A DNA stretch of 21,468 bases from Bacteriovoracaceae bacterium (GTDB lineage Bacteria > Bdellovibrionota > UBA1018). Positions 14,136-21,468 of the stretch are shown in pieces. The notes beneath the pieces were generated by a model. That model did not search any database. It had not been told where the DNA came from and was given only the letters and a program-made list of their open reading frames with translations. Made by a program: the position numbers and the translations under genes. The stretch spans positions 1 to 21,468 of the forward strand of contig CANFHS010000006.1 of NCBI GenBank assembly GCA_947446835.1. The letters are read 5' to 3'. Within the stretch, counting starts at the first letter, position 1; every line of letters begins with the position of its first letter.

Positions 14136-15974
14136 TCAGTGGGCGCTCTGGCCCGCCGGCATGCGCTCGGGCGTCTCTGACGCCTGCCGCTTGGCGATTT
14201 CCTCGCGCACCAGGGTCAGCTTCTCGTGAAGCTTCTGGCGACTCGAGTCGTCCTCGGCGTAACGGGCCGCCTCTTCGTACTGATGGGCGGCTTTTTCGCG
14301 CAGGTTCATCCGCAGGTAGGCATCGGCCAGGTGTTCCAGGATGGTCGCCTCGGTGGGCTTGAGCTTGGCCGCCTTCTCGAGCTCCACGATGGCCTCGTTG
14401 ACGCGGCCACGCACGTACAGGTGCCAGCCCCAGCTGTCCTGGACGTAGCCGTTGTCGGGGCGAAGCTTGACCGCTTTGCGCAGCATCTTCTCGGCGTCGT
14501 TCAGGTGCACGCCTTGGACGGTCCAGGTGTAACCGATGTAATTGAGCGCATCGACGTTCTCGGCGTTCAAGCGCAGGATGGCTTCCATCTGCATCAGGCT
14601 GCGATCCGTCTTGCCTTGGCGGTCATACAGGCTGCCCAGGTAGTAGCGGACCTTCTCGTCTTCGGGAAAGAGGTTCACGGCGTTCTCAAGAACCCCGACA
14701 GCGGCCGGAATGTCCTTTTGCTCTTCATCCACGGTGGCGATGAACAGGTGCAGGCCAGGATTGCGGGGCGACTTGGCGATGGCTCCGCTCACCAGATCCC
14801 GCGACTCCTTCATCTTGCCGTCCTGCTTCCACTGATAAGCCACGTGAAGCACCGCGTCCGAGTAGAGCTTGGAGTCCGGCTTGATGCTTAGCAGCGCCTG
14901 AGCGGCCAGATCCATCTTGCCCGTCTCCTCGTAGAGGCTCCCCAGGTAGTAGTGGATGCGGTCGGCATCCGGATTGCGTTCCAGGATGGCCTTGAAAGCC
15001 ACGATGGCCTGCTCCCAATTCTTGAGCTCCATCTGGACCAGGCCGAGCTTGACGCGGACGTTCAGATCTTCCGGGTCGGCCTGCTGGATGGCATCCAGGA
15101 AAGGCACCGCTTCCTTGTACTTCTCGTCCTTCAGGTACATCGTCGCCAAGCGATTGGCGGCAGTCAGGTCCTGGGACTGATCGTAAATCTCCTGGTAGAG
15201 CGCCAGGGCCTCCGCGCTCATCTTGCGGGTCTCATACAGGTAGCCCAAGGTCAGGGCCGCCTGGGTGAAGCCCGGACGCACTTCGAGGGCTTTCTTGAAA
15301 GCCTGCACGGCGCTCGGGAATTTTTCCTGCCGCTGCTCGGCTTTGCCCAGATAGAACCACGCCAAGGCCGACTCGGAATTCTTCTTCAGGAAGGCCCGGA
15401 GCTGTTGGCTCGCCAACGCGCCGCGCCCTTCTTCGACCAGGAGCTGGGCCCGATAAACCAGGGCTTCCTCGTGATCGGGCTGGAACTGAAGCACCTTGCC
15501 ATACTCGATGAGCGCCAGCTCCGATTCGCGGGACGCCGCATAAAGCCCAGCCAGAATCAGTCGGGCATCAATGAATTTTGGGTCGCGCTGCAATGCTTCT
15601 TTGCAAGCTTCCATGGCCTGGGCGAACGAACCCTTCTTGATGTACTCCGTGGCGATCCGCGTGAAGACCAGCGCGGAGTCCGGGTCGTAGCTCAGCACCA
15701 GTTTGTATTCTTCGATCGCGCGATCCGCGTTCCCATCGGCCACATACGACTGGGCCAGACTGAAGTGGTATTCGGCCGAAGCTTCCGGCGTCCGGGACTG
15801 CACCGCAGGAGCCGCGACCACCGCGGGATTCGACTCCCCTTCCGCCGACACGGGCGCCGTGGGAACAGCCGCTTCCTTTTCGGACTCGTCGCGATGCTGA
15901 ATTCCAGCGCATCCGCTCATGCCCAGGAGGCAGCTCAAGATCACTGTCAGACGCGCCATGGAGTGGTTGAACAT
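14136..15974 (-). CDS. Large TPR-repeat lipoprotein
   Basis: Several in-frame starts exist. The ATG at 15974 (MFNHSMARLTVILSCLLGMSGC) is preferred because AGGGA lies nine bases upstream, whereas the ATG at 15959 has no ribosome binding site. The product has 612 residues. Cys22 in MSGC is the likely lipidation site. After an Ala/Pro/Glu-rich linker of about 50 residues the protein is almost entirely tetratricopeptide repeats, about 14 or 15 by eye (for instance YVADGNADRAIEEYKLVLSYDP, YLGKAEQRQEKFPSAVQAFKKAL, YLGSLYDRQGKTDRSLMQMEAIL). The C-terminal repeats ALNYIGYTW and GYVQDSWGWHLYVRGRVNEA are typical of a TPR family widespread in proteobacteria. It ends in a charged helix. A periplasmic protein-protein scaffold is likely; proximity to the LolB-like gene suggests envelope assembly. 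Confidence 0.85.
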   Translation of the reverse strand: MFNHSMARLTVILSCLLGMSGCAGIQHRDESEKEAAVPTAPVSAEGESNPAVVAAPAVQSRTPEASAEYHFSLAQSYVADGNADRAIEEYKLVLSYDPDSALVFTRIATEYIKKGSFAQAMEACKEALQRDPKFIDARLILAGLYAASRESELALIEYGKVLQFQPDHEEALVYRAQLLVEEGRGALASQQLRAFLKKNSESALAWFYLGKAEQRQEKFPSAVQAFKKALEVRPGFTQAALTLGYLYETRKMSAEALALYQEIYDQSQDLTAANRLATMYLKDEKYKEAVPFLDAIQQADPEDLNVRVKLGLVQMELKNWEQAIVAFKAILERNPDADRIHYYLGSLYEETGKMDLAAQALLSIKPDSKLYSDAVLHVAYQWKQDGKMKESRDLVSGAIAKSPRNPGLHLFIATVDEEQKDIPAAVGVLENAVNLFPEDEKVRYYLGSLYDRQGKTDRSLMQMEAILRLNAENVDALNYIGYTWTVQGVHLNDAEKMLRKAVKLRPDNGYVQDSWGWHLYVRGRVNEAIVELEKAAKLKPTEATILEHLADAYLRMNLREKAAHQYEEAARYAEDDSSRQKLHEKLTLVREEIAKRQASETPERMPAGQSAH

Positions 15975-16164
15975 GAGAAACAGTCCCTTCCTCACGGGAC
16001 GGATCGACAAATTCACGAAGAAACTGAAATCGGCCGGCTCTGTGGAACGCCACGTGCAAACCGGGTCGCCTGTCTTGGCTCAAGGGGTCGCAACCGAGCG
16101 ACTTCTGGAATCAGGACAACTCAAGACCGCAAACAAGAGCCTCGTTAGGCTTCCGGGGCGGCTC

Positions 16165-16193
16165 TTGACAGAAATGGAGCAGGTTGTTATTTC
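16165..16193 (+). promoter_or_regulatory. Upstream candidate promoter of the PhaR-like gene
   Basis: A perfect -35 box TTGACA (16165-16170) is followed by a 17-base spacer and TATTTC (16188-16193), which has the TAT of a -10 box but a poor second half. It reads toward the PhaR-like regulator and lies 44 bases upstream of a second TTGACA. Confidence 0.4.
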
Positions 16194-16208
16194 CGCACGT
16201 ATCCAGGC

Positions 16209-16239
16209 TTGACACATTGTGACAAAGGGGTGTCACAAT
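16209..16239 (+). promoter_or_regulatory. Proximal candidate promoter overlapped by an inverted repeat
   Basis: A second perfect TTGACA lies at 16209-16214. The best -10 candidate, CACAAT at 16234-16239, is 19 bases away, which is long. A perfect 9-bp inverted repeat, ATTGTGACA-AAGGGG-TGTCACAAT, spans 16216-16239. It fills the spacer and the -10 region, the position of a repressor operator or of an activator that untwists a long spacer, as MerR-type regulators do. The factor is unknown; autoregulation by the downstream regulator is possible. Confidence 0.5.
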
Positions 16240-16368
16240 TCTCTGTAGGGGAAGTGAAGGCTTTTTGAAGAAGCCGGCATTACCGGGACGAGCCAGGATC
16301 GAGGAGATAGACCTGAATCAATCTGGTCAAATACTCCGGATCACGTGAACGATTGTTTAGGGGGAAAC

Positions 16369-16722
16369 ATGAAAGAAACGAAGATCATCAAACGGTACCA
16401 GAACCGTAAGCTGTACGACACGCACGAGTCGAGCTACGTGACGCTCGATGAAATCGCCAAAATGATCAAGAGTGGCGAAGACCTGCGCGTCATCGACAAC
16501 AAGACCAAGAACGACATCACCGCCTCGACCCTGACCCAGCTGCTGTACGAGAGCGAGAAAAAGGCCAAGACCCAGCCGTCCGTCGAGCTGCTGAAGGAAA
16601 TCATCCGTCATGGCGATGGCTCCTTCTCCGGCTACATCCAGGCCAAAGTGGGCTCCGAAATGGCCCGCTTCGACACGACCAGCGATCTGGGCATGAGCCG
16701 CGCACCGGCCCTGAACCAGTAA
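16369..16722 (+). CDS. PHB-accumulation-type (PhaR-like) DNA-binding regulator, short form
   Basis: The ATG at 16369 follows the ribosome binding site AGGGGGAAAC and gives 117 residues. Residues 7-66 match the PHB/PHA accumulation regulator DNA-binding domain (IKRYQNRKLYDT, SSYVTLDEIAKMI, VIDNKTKNDIT, LTQLLYE). The following 50 residues (LLKEIIRHGDGSFSGYIQAKVG) are shorter than the second half of classical PhaR proteins. In polymer-storing bacteria PhaR represses phasin genes and senses polymer, but no polymer synthase, depolymerase or phasin gene is present here, so this protein may control something else. It has its own promoter region and an intrinsic terminator, making it a single-gene unit. 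The family call is firm; the physiological role is not. Confidence 0.88.
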   Translation: MKETKIIKRYQNRKLYDTHESSYVTLDEIAKMIKSGEDLRVIDNKTKNDITASTLTQLLYESEKKAKTQPSVELLKEIIRHGDGSFSGYIQAKVGSEMARFDTTSDLGMSRAPALNQ

Positions 16723-16742
16723 GCCGCTTCGCGACGACCGGA

Positions 16743-16769
16743 TTTTACAGACAGGGTTTTACAGACAGG
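16743..16769 (+). repeat. Tandem 13-bp repeat after the PhaR-like gene
   Basis: TTTTACAGACAGG occurs at 16743-16755 and again at 16757-16769 (period 14). A third partial unit, TTTTGAC, starts at 16771. It lies between the stop codon of the regulator gene and its terminator. Confidence 0.6.
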
Positions 16770-16779
16770 ATTTTGACGT

Positions 16780-16818
16780 GGCCCGGTTCCTTTTCTGGGG
16801 AGCCGGGCCTCTTTTTTT
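16780..16818 (+). terminator. Intrinsic terminator of the PhaR-like gene
   Basis: GGCCCGGTTCC pairs with GGAGCCGGGCC (11 pairs, one G-T wobble) around an eight-base loop, followed by TCTTTTTTT. It is a strong rho-independent terminator 57 bases after the stop of the regulator gene. Confidence 0.9.
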
Positions 16819-16845
16819 GCCCTGCTCCCCAATCCCCGTTACACT
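16817..16845 (+). promoter_or_regulatory. Candidate promoter of the outer-membrane barrel gene
   Basis: TTGCCC (16817-16822), a 17-base spacer and TACACT (16840-16845) form a plausible sigma-70 promoter whose -35 box overlaps the last bases of the preceding terminator's T-tract. The expected start of transcription, near 16852, supports translation from the ATG at 16872 rather than the one at 16854. Confidence 0.4.
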
Positions 16846-16871
16846 TGAGGAGCATGCGCAAGGAAAGCTCG

Positions 16872-17564
16872 ATGCTGTCCGTCAGGAAGACGAACCTCGG
16901 GGCCGCGGCCCTTCTGTTCTCCCTGGCATTCGCCTGGAATCCCTCGGCTCAGGCCGCATCCTGGAGCGGCAAGCCCGCGTGGGCCAATAGCCCGGCCGGC
17001 TCCGGCTCCGCCGAAAGCGTGGCACCGCGACGCACGGTGCCGAGCTACTCCGACAGCCGCTCCAACCTCTCGCCCTTCGCGCCCGAGTCGAACAACGTTT
17101 CGCTGGCCGTGGGCCAGGTGTTCCTGATGGGCGACCTGTCGAACTACTCCGACTCGATCGGAGCCGAGGTCCATTACAGTTACGGCGTGAGCGAGATGTT
17201 CGCCTTCGACTCGAGCTTCGGCTACTCGAGCCACTCCGACGGCAAGTACTCCATGACCACGCTGCTGACCGGACTCCGGGCGAACCTGAGCTGGTACGAC
17301 AAGGTCGTGCCCTACGCCATCTTCGGATTGGGCTTCTACAAGCCCAGCCTGGAGGTCGACTCCACCGAGACGGTATCTCCGGTGCTTTTCGGCTTGCACC
17401 TCGGACCCGGCGTCGACCTGCAGCTCACCCGCAACCTGTTCTTCGGCGCGGGCCTGACCTTCCACGACATCTTCGGCTCTTCCCAGAAACTGGCCAGCGG
17501 CAAGCTGCAGAGCATGGGCGGCACCTACACGACGTTCCTGATCCACGCCGGCGTGACCTTCTGA
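16872..17564 (+). CDS. Outer-membrane beta-barrel protein (OmpW/OmpA-barrel type)
   Basis: The ATG at 16872 has AAGGAAAG seven bases upstream and gives 230 residues. An in-frame ATG at 16854 has its purine-rich site too close and would lie at the predicted transcript end. The signal peptide MLSVRKTNLGAAALLFSLAF ends near PSAQA. A Ser/Pro-rich segment of about 50 residues follows. Then come alternating amphipathic strands with aromatic girdles: SLAVGQVFLMGDLS, GAEVHYSYGVSEMFAFDSSFGYSS, MTTLLTGLRANLSWYDKVVPYAIFGLGFY, LFGLHLGPGVDLQLTRNLFFGAGLTFHDIF. The C-terminus TTFLIHAGVTF ends in phenylalanine, the signal used by the BAM complex. The pattern fits an eight-stranded barrel. Function is unknown. 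The gene converges on hslO, 29 bases away. Confidence 0.82.
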   Translation: MLSVRKTNLGAAALLFSLAFAWNPSAQAASWSGKPAWANSPAGSGSAESVAPRRTVPSYSDSRSNLSPFAPESNNVSLAVGQVFLMGDLSNYSDSIGAEVHYSYGVSEMFAFDSSFGYSSHSDGKYSMTTLLTGLRANLSWYDKVVPYAIFGLGFYKPSLEVDSTETVSPVLFGLHLGPGVDLQLTRNLFFGAGLTFHDIFGSSQKLASGKLQSMGGTYTTFLIHAGVTF

Positions 17565-17593
17565 GCCGCGAAGCCCATCCCGGGCCCGCCCGC

Positions 17594-18535
17594 TCAGTGA
17601 AGCGTCGAGTTGCCCGGACCGCCGCCTGATTTTTCGATCAGCCGTTCCAGGGCCAAGGCGTCCAGATGGTAGGTCTTGGAGCAGAAATCGCACTGGATGC
17701 TGCCGCCGCGATCCTCGGCCAGCATGGCGCGAAGCTCCTGCACGCCCACCAGGGACAGGGCGCGTTCCACCCGCTCCCAGGAGCAATTGCAGTAGCTGCG
17801 CAGGGGGCGCTCCTCGACCAGCAGGAACGACATGTCACGGAAGATTCGGGACAGGAACTGCAACGGATCGGTCGCGCCTTCGAACTCCATGGCCAGGTCG
17901 TGCGTCTGGGCGATGTGCTCATCGATGATGCGAACATCGGTCGGGCTCGCCCCGGGCATGGCCTGGATCAGGAACGCACCCGCAGCCTTGACCGAGTCGC
18001 CCTCCAGGTCCACCACAAGGCCCACCGACGAAGGCACCTGCTCGCTCTGGGCCCAGTAGAAGGTCAGGTCCTTGGCCAGGTGTCCGGTCACGAGCGGAAC
18101 AGTGCCGATGTAGGGGCGCTCACCTTCTCCATCCTTGGTCCTCAGGACCGAAAGCAGGCCACTGCCCCAGGGGCCATCCGGAAAATCCCCTTCGAACGCA
18201 ACGCGAGCCGCAGCCTGGCTTCCGCCCTTGCGCTCCACCACGTAGCCTCTCACCCGGCCATCCGGATAGGCGTCCACCAGCGCCTGCGAGAAGGCGCCGG
18301 TGCCCTGCACGTTCAGGTTCACCCGCTCGCCTTCCTTGCAATACGAACCCAGCAGGAGCCCAGCCATCACGGCCTCGCCCAGGCCCCGTGCCGAAGCGCC
18401 CTCGAGCTTGTGCAAGGCCACCAGTTCGCGGACCAGGTCGGTCGCCTGGATGGCGATGCCCCGGACGGTGCCCTGGGTCGAAATGCACTTGATCCAACGA
18501 CTCGTGGTGCCGGCCGGCGCTGCCTCGGTGCTCAT
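17594..18535 (-). CDS. hslO: Hsp33, redox-regulated holdase chaperone
   Basis: The ATG at 18535 (MSTEAAPAGTTSRWIKCIS) gives 313 residues; the open frame further upstream only translates the groEL terminator region. The N-terminal domain follows the Hsp33 pattern: GTVRGIAIQATDLVRELVALHKL, LGEAVMAGLLLGSYCKEGERVNLNVQGTGAF, VRGYVVE, YIGTVPLVTGHLAKDLTFYWAQSEQVPSSVGL. The redox switch at the C-terminus has all four zinc cysteines, Cys249 and Cys251 (CNC) and Cys282 and Cys285 (CDFC), with a 30-residue spacing inside the family range. Oxidation releases the zinc, unfolds the domain and turns on binding of unfolding proteins in the cytoplasm. The gene lies downstream of groES-groEL on the same strand, separated by a strong terminator, so it is probably expressed from its own promoter. 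Confidence 0.93.
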   Translation of the reverse strand: MSTEAAPAGTTSRWIKCISTQGTVRGIAIQATDLVRELVALHKLEGASARGLGEAVMAGLLLGSYCKEGERVNLNVQGTGAFSQALVDAYPDGRVRGYVVERKGGSQAAARVAFEGDFPDGPWGSGLLSVLRTKDGEGERPYIGTVPLVTGHLAKDLTFYWAQSEQVPSSVGLVVDLEGDSVKAAGAFLIQAMPGASPTDVRIIDEHIAQTHDLAMEFEGATDPLQFLSRIFRDMSFLLVEERPLRSYCNCSWERVERALSLVGVQELRAMLAEDRGGSIQCDFCSKTYHLDALALERLIEKSGGGPGNSTLH

Positions 18536-18562
18536 CCCGGTGGTCCTAGCACAAGCCGGAGC

Positions 18563-18597
18563 AAAAAAAAGGCCCGGAAGCCAGTGGCTCCCGGGCC
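18563..18597 (-). terminator. Intrinsic terminator of the groES-groEL operon
   Basis: On the minus strand, GGCCCGGGAGCC pairs with GGCTTCCGGGCC (one mismatch) around the loop ACT and is followed by eight T residues. This strong terminator lies 30 bases after the groEL stop and 36 bases before the last base of the hslO start region. Confidence 0.92.
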
Positions 18598-18604
18598 TCA
18601 ACAG

Positions 18605-18620
18605 CGTTCCCGCGGGAACG
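18605..18620. repeat. Perfect 16-bp palindrome after groEL
   Basis: CGTTCCCG-CGGGAACG is a perfect palindrome with no spacer, starting six bases after the groEL TAA and just ahead of the terminator. It could add an mRNA-protecting hairpin or be a protein-binding site. Confidence 0.5.
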
Positions 18621-18626
18621 GCAGGC

Positions 18627-20276
<1,650 letters not shown>

Positions 20277-20315
20277 TTGTTTCTCCTGGAAACTTGAGAG
20301 GTTGGAGCGTGACGA

Positions 20316-20606
20316 TTACTGGGCGAGGACGCCGAGGATGTCTTCCTCGCGCATCATCAGGAACTCGTCGCCGTCGATCTTGATCTCGGTGCCGGCGTAT
20401 TTGCCGAACAGGACGCGGTCGCCCTTCTTGACATCGAGGGGACGGACCTTGCCGTCTTCACCGATACGGCCCTGACCCACGGCGATGATTTCGCCCTGGA
20501 TCGGCTTTTCCTTGGCGGTGTCGGGAATGATGATCCCACCCTTGGATTTTTCTTCTTCGTTGAAGCGCTTGACGAGAACACGGTCGTGCAACGGCCGAAC
20601 TTGCAT
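20316..20606 (-). CDS. groES: Co-chaperonin GroES (Hsp10)
   Basis: The ATG at 20606 follows a near-perfect ribosome binding site (AGGAGGT) and gives 96 residues; starts further upstream ignore this site and the conserved N-terminus. The sequence shows the GroES signature: MQVRPLHDRVLVKRF, the mobile loop with KSKGGIIIPDTAKEKP that docks onto GroEL, GEIIAVGQG, VKKGDRVLFGKYAGTEIKIDG and a C-terminal EEDILGVL. It forms the seven-membered lid over the GroEL cavity. It is the first gene of the groESL operon and has a leader of about 120 bases. Confidence 0.97.
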   Translation of the reverse strand: MQVRPLHDRVLVKRFNEEEKSKGGIIIPDTAKEKPIQGEIIAVGQGRIGEDGKVRPLDVKKGDRVLFGKYAGTEIKIDGDEFLMMREEDILGVLAQ

Positions 20607-20679
20607 GATTTCGAACCTCCTGAGAGTGACACTGTCCTTTTGAATTTTGCGACTCGGTCGGATTCGGGGCGTCATGGCC

Positions 20680-20693
20680 TTGCCGGGAGGCAA
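20680..20693 (-). other. Small hairpin in the groES leader
   Basis: TTGCC-TCCC-GGCAA forms a five-pair stem with a four-base loop in the predicted 5' leader of groES, about 75 bases before the start codon. It is too short to call an RNA thermometer and does not touch the ribosome binding site. Confidence 0.25.
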
Positions 20694-20735
20694 AAAACAT
20701 GGCGCCTGGAATCAGCGGCCCATTCGCAGCAGAGA

Positions 20736-20764
20736 CATATTGGCCACGCGAGGGACCTTGTCAA
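20736..20764 (-). promoter_or_regulatory. Candidate groESL promoter
   Basis: The minus strand reads TTGACA (20764-20759), a 17-base spacer, then AATATG (20741-20736). The -35 box is perfect and the -10 box is moderate. The stretch GGCCAATAT is also loosely like a heat-shock sigma (RpoH-type) -10 region, so the sigma factor is not settled. The predicted leader is about 120 bases. No CIRCE element was found between here and groES. Confidence 0.5.
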
Positions 20765-20775
20765 ACCCAAGGTCC
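20753..20775. promoter_or_regulatory. Inverted repeat on the groESL -35 box, candidate operator
   Basis: GGACCTT-GTCAAACCC-AAGGTCC is a perfect 7-bp inverted repeat with a nine-base spacer. It overlaps the -35 box of the groESL promoter completely. The nine-base spacer equals that of the CIRCE operator bound by HrcA, but the half-site sequence is unrelated to CIRCE. Repression by an unknown regulator is inference. Confidence 0.45.
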
Positions 20776-20878
20776 AAAATTCTCGGGAAAGGGCCCGGAA
20801 AGCGGTACGGCACCCGGTCAATCGATGCAATTGAGCATTTTGGGTCAAGCGACCCGGCCCATCTGCCGATCCGGAAAC

Positions 20879-21468
20879 GTGAACCTGTCTTCTCGCTTCC
20901 CCGCAGCCAAGCTCGGCCAGCCCTGGATTCCCGCCGATCGGATCTCCGATCTGGTGCAGCTGGAGCCCGTCCTGGTCTTTGGCGGCCTCGCGCTGGGGTC
21001 CTGGCTGGTCTACCGGTTCTTCCTGAAAGGGCTGAACCCGGAGCGGCACCGGAGCCTGAGGCGCCAGTTCCGGAGCCTGCTCCTCCATATGGCGTCGTTC
21101 GCCACGGGCTTCGTGCTCTACGACACCCTGGGCGGGCAGCTGGAGCCGGGCGACGCGCTGACCCGCGGGCTTTCCTACCTGGGGCTCCTGACCCTGGTCT
21201 TGGGCGCCATCGTGCTGGTCAAGACCTTCCGGATCCTGCTCAGCGAGTACCTGTTCTTCAGCCACATGCGCGAAGGCGTGCCCCTGCTGCTCATCAACAT
21301 CTTCACCCTGCTGTTCTCGATCGGCGTGGGCGGCTGGCTGGTCAGCGAGATTTTCGGGGTTCGCCTGGCCCCGCTTCTGGCCACCTCGGCCGCGCTGTCG
21401 CTCGTGCTCGGCCTGGCCGCCCAGGACACGCTGGGCAACCTCTTTGCCGGCATCTCGCTCCAGTTCGA
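20879..21468 (+). CDS. MscS-family mechanosensitive channel, 3' end outside the window
   Basis: The frame is open from an ATG at 20825 through the GTG at 20879 to the window end. The GTG is preferred because GGA lies a few bases upstream and the residues before it look non-coding, but the ATG remains possible. The visible 196 residues contain about four hydrophobic helices: VLVFGGLALGSWLVYRFFL, LLLHMASFATGFVLY, LSYLGLLTLVLGAIVLVKTF and LLLINIFTLLFSIGVGGWLV. These are followed by LAPLLATSAALSLVLGLAAQDTLGNLFAGISLQF, split here across the pore helix and the start of the beta domain, the hallmark of MscS channels. Such channels open under membrane tension to release solutes after osmotic downshock. 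The gene is divergent from groESL. Confidence 0.82.
   Translation, partial: MNLSSRFPAAKLGQPWIPADRISDLVQLEPVLVFGGLALGSWLVYRFFLKGLNPERHRSLRRQFRSLLLHMASFATGFVLYDTLGGQLEPGDALTRGLSYLGLLTLVLGAIVLVKTFRILLSEYLFFSHMREGVPLLLINIFTLLFSIGVGGWLVSEIFGVRLAPLLATSAALSLVLGLAAQDTLGNLFAGISLQF

Larger units (their letters stand above)
15975..16368. other. Divergent intergenic region between the TPR gene and the PhaR-like gene
   Basis: A 394-base non-coding stretch, unusually long for this window. Its right half holds two tandem candidate promoters reading toward the regulator and a perfect inverted repeat (listed separately). After these comes a leader of about 120 bases with a small hairpin GGCTT/AAGCC (16259-16275). 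In the left half, toward the TPR gene, I found no convincing promoter. No ORF in the stretch has coding character. Confidence 0.6.

Noticed and set aside
16216..16239. CRP-type site in the PhaR-like promoter
   Set aside because: TGTGA and TCACA are present, but 10 bases apart instead of the six needed for a CRP/FNR-family site.
20620..20635. CACTC in the groES leader as a possible CIRCE half-site
   Set aside because: The TTAGCA part is missing and no GAGTGCTAA lies nine bases away.

Overview
This GC-rich window carries a dense, mostly minus-strand bacterial gene set. The organism looks like a Gram-negative bacterium: there are at least five lipoprotein signal sequences, a LolB-like lipoprotein, an outer-membrane beta-barrel protein and periplasmic proteins. 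The small PHB-accumulation-type regulator and the style of the peptide-binding lipoprotein remind me of Bdellovibrionota or related former Deltaproteobacteria. That placement rests on remembered family resemblance and is tentative.

Layout. 1-1161: C-terminal part of a polytopic membrane protein of unknown function. 1165-3271 (minus): two adjacent paralogous membrane-anchored proteins of an unrecognised family. 3368-3973 (plus): a DUF4136-type lipoprotein. 3981-5165: tRNA-Arg(TCT) and tRNA-Leu(TAG), both minus, flanking a plus-strand pair made of a zinc-ribbon FmdB-type protein and an exported phytochelatin-synthase-like peptidase. The pair overlap by ATGA, and the peptidase gene ends inside the tRNA-Leu. 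5215-7474 (minus): two overlapping genes of unknown function, one with a long coiled coil. 7589-13262 (minus): a complete five-gene peptide-type ABC importer (binding lipoprotein, two permeases, two ATPases). 13373-15974 (minus): a LolB-like lipoprotein behind a large TPR lipoprotein. 16369-16722 (plus): a PhaR-like regulator with an elaborate upstream region. 16872-17564 (plus): a small outer-membrane beta-barrel protein. 17594-20606 (minus): groES, groEL and hslO (Hsp33). 20879 to the window end (plus): N-terminal part of an MscS-family channel.

How the genes work together. The importer is a self-contained operon reading binding protein, permease, permease, ATPase, ATPase, with a candidate promoter and leader hairpin in front. 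The chaperone block combines the GroEL/GroES folding machine with the redox-activated holdase Hsp33, separated by a strong intrinsic terminator. The TPR/LolB-like pair resembles the TPR-lolB arrangement of gammaproteobacteria and suggests envelope lipoprotein sorting. No mobile element, CRISPR array or rRNA was seen.

The least explained parts are four: the tandem paralogues at 1165-3271, predicted to present one domain on opposite faces of the membrane; the possibly leaderless zinc-ribbon/peptidase pair; the two-gene unknown operon at 5215-7474; and non-standard palindromes placed on the groES and phaR-like promoters.
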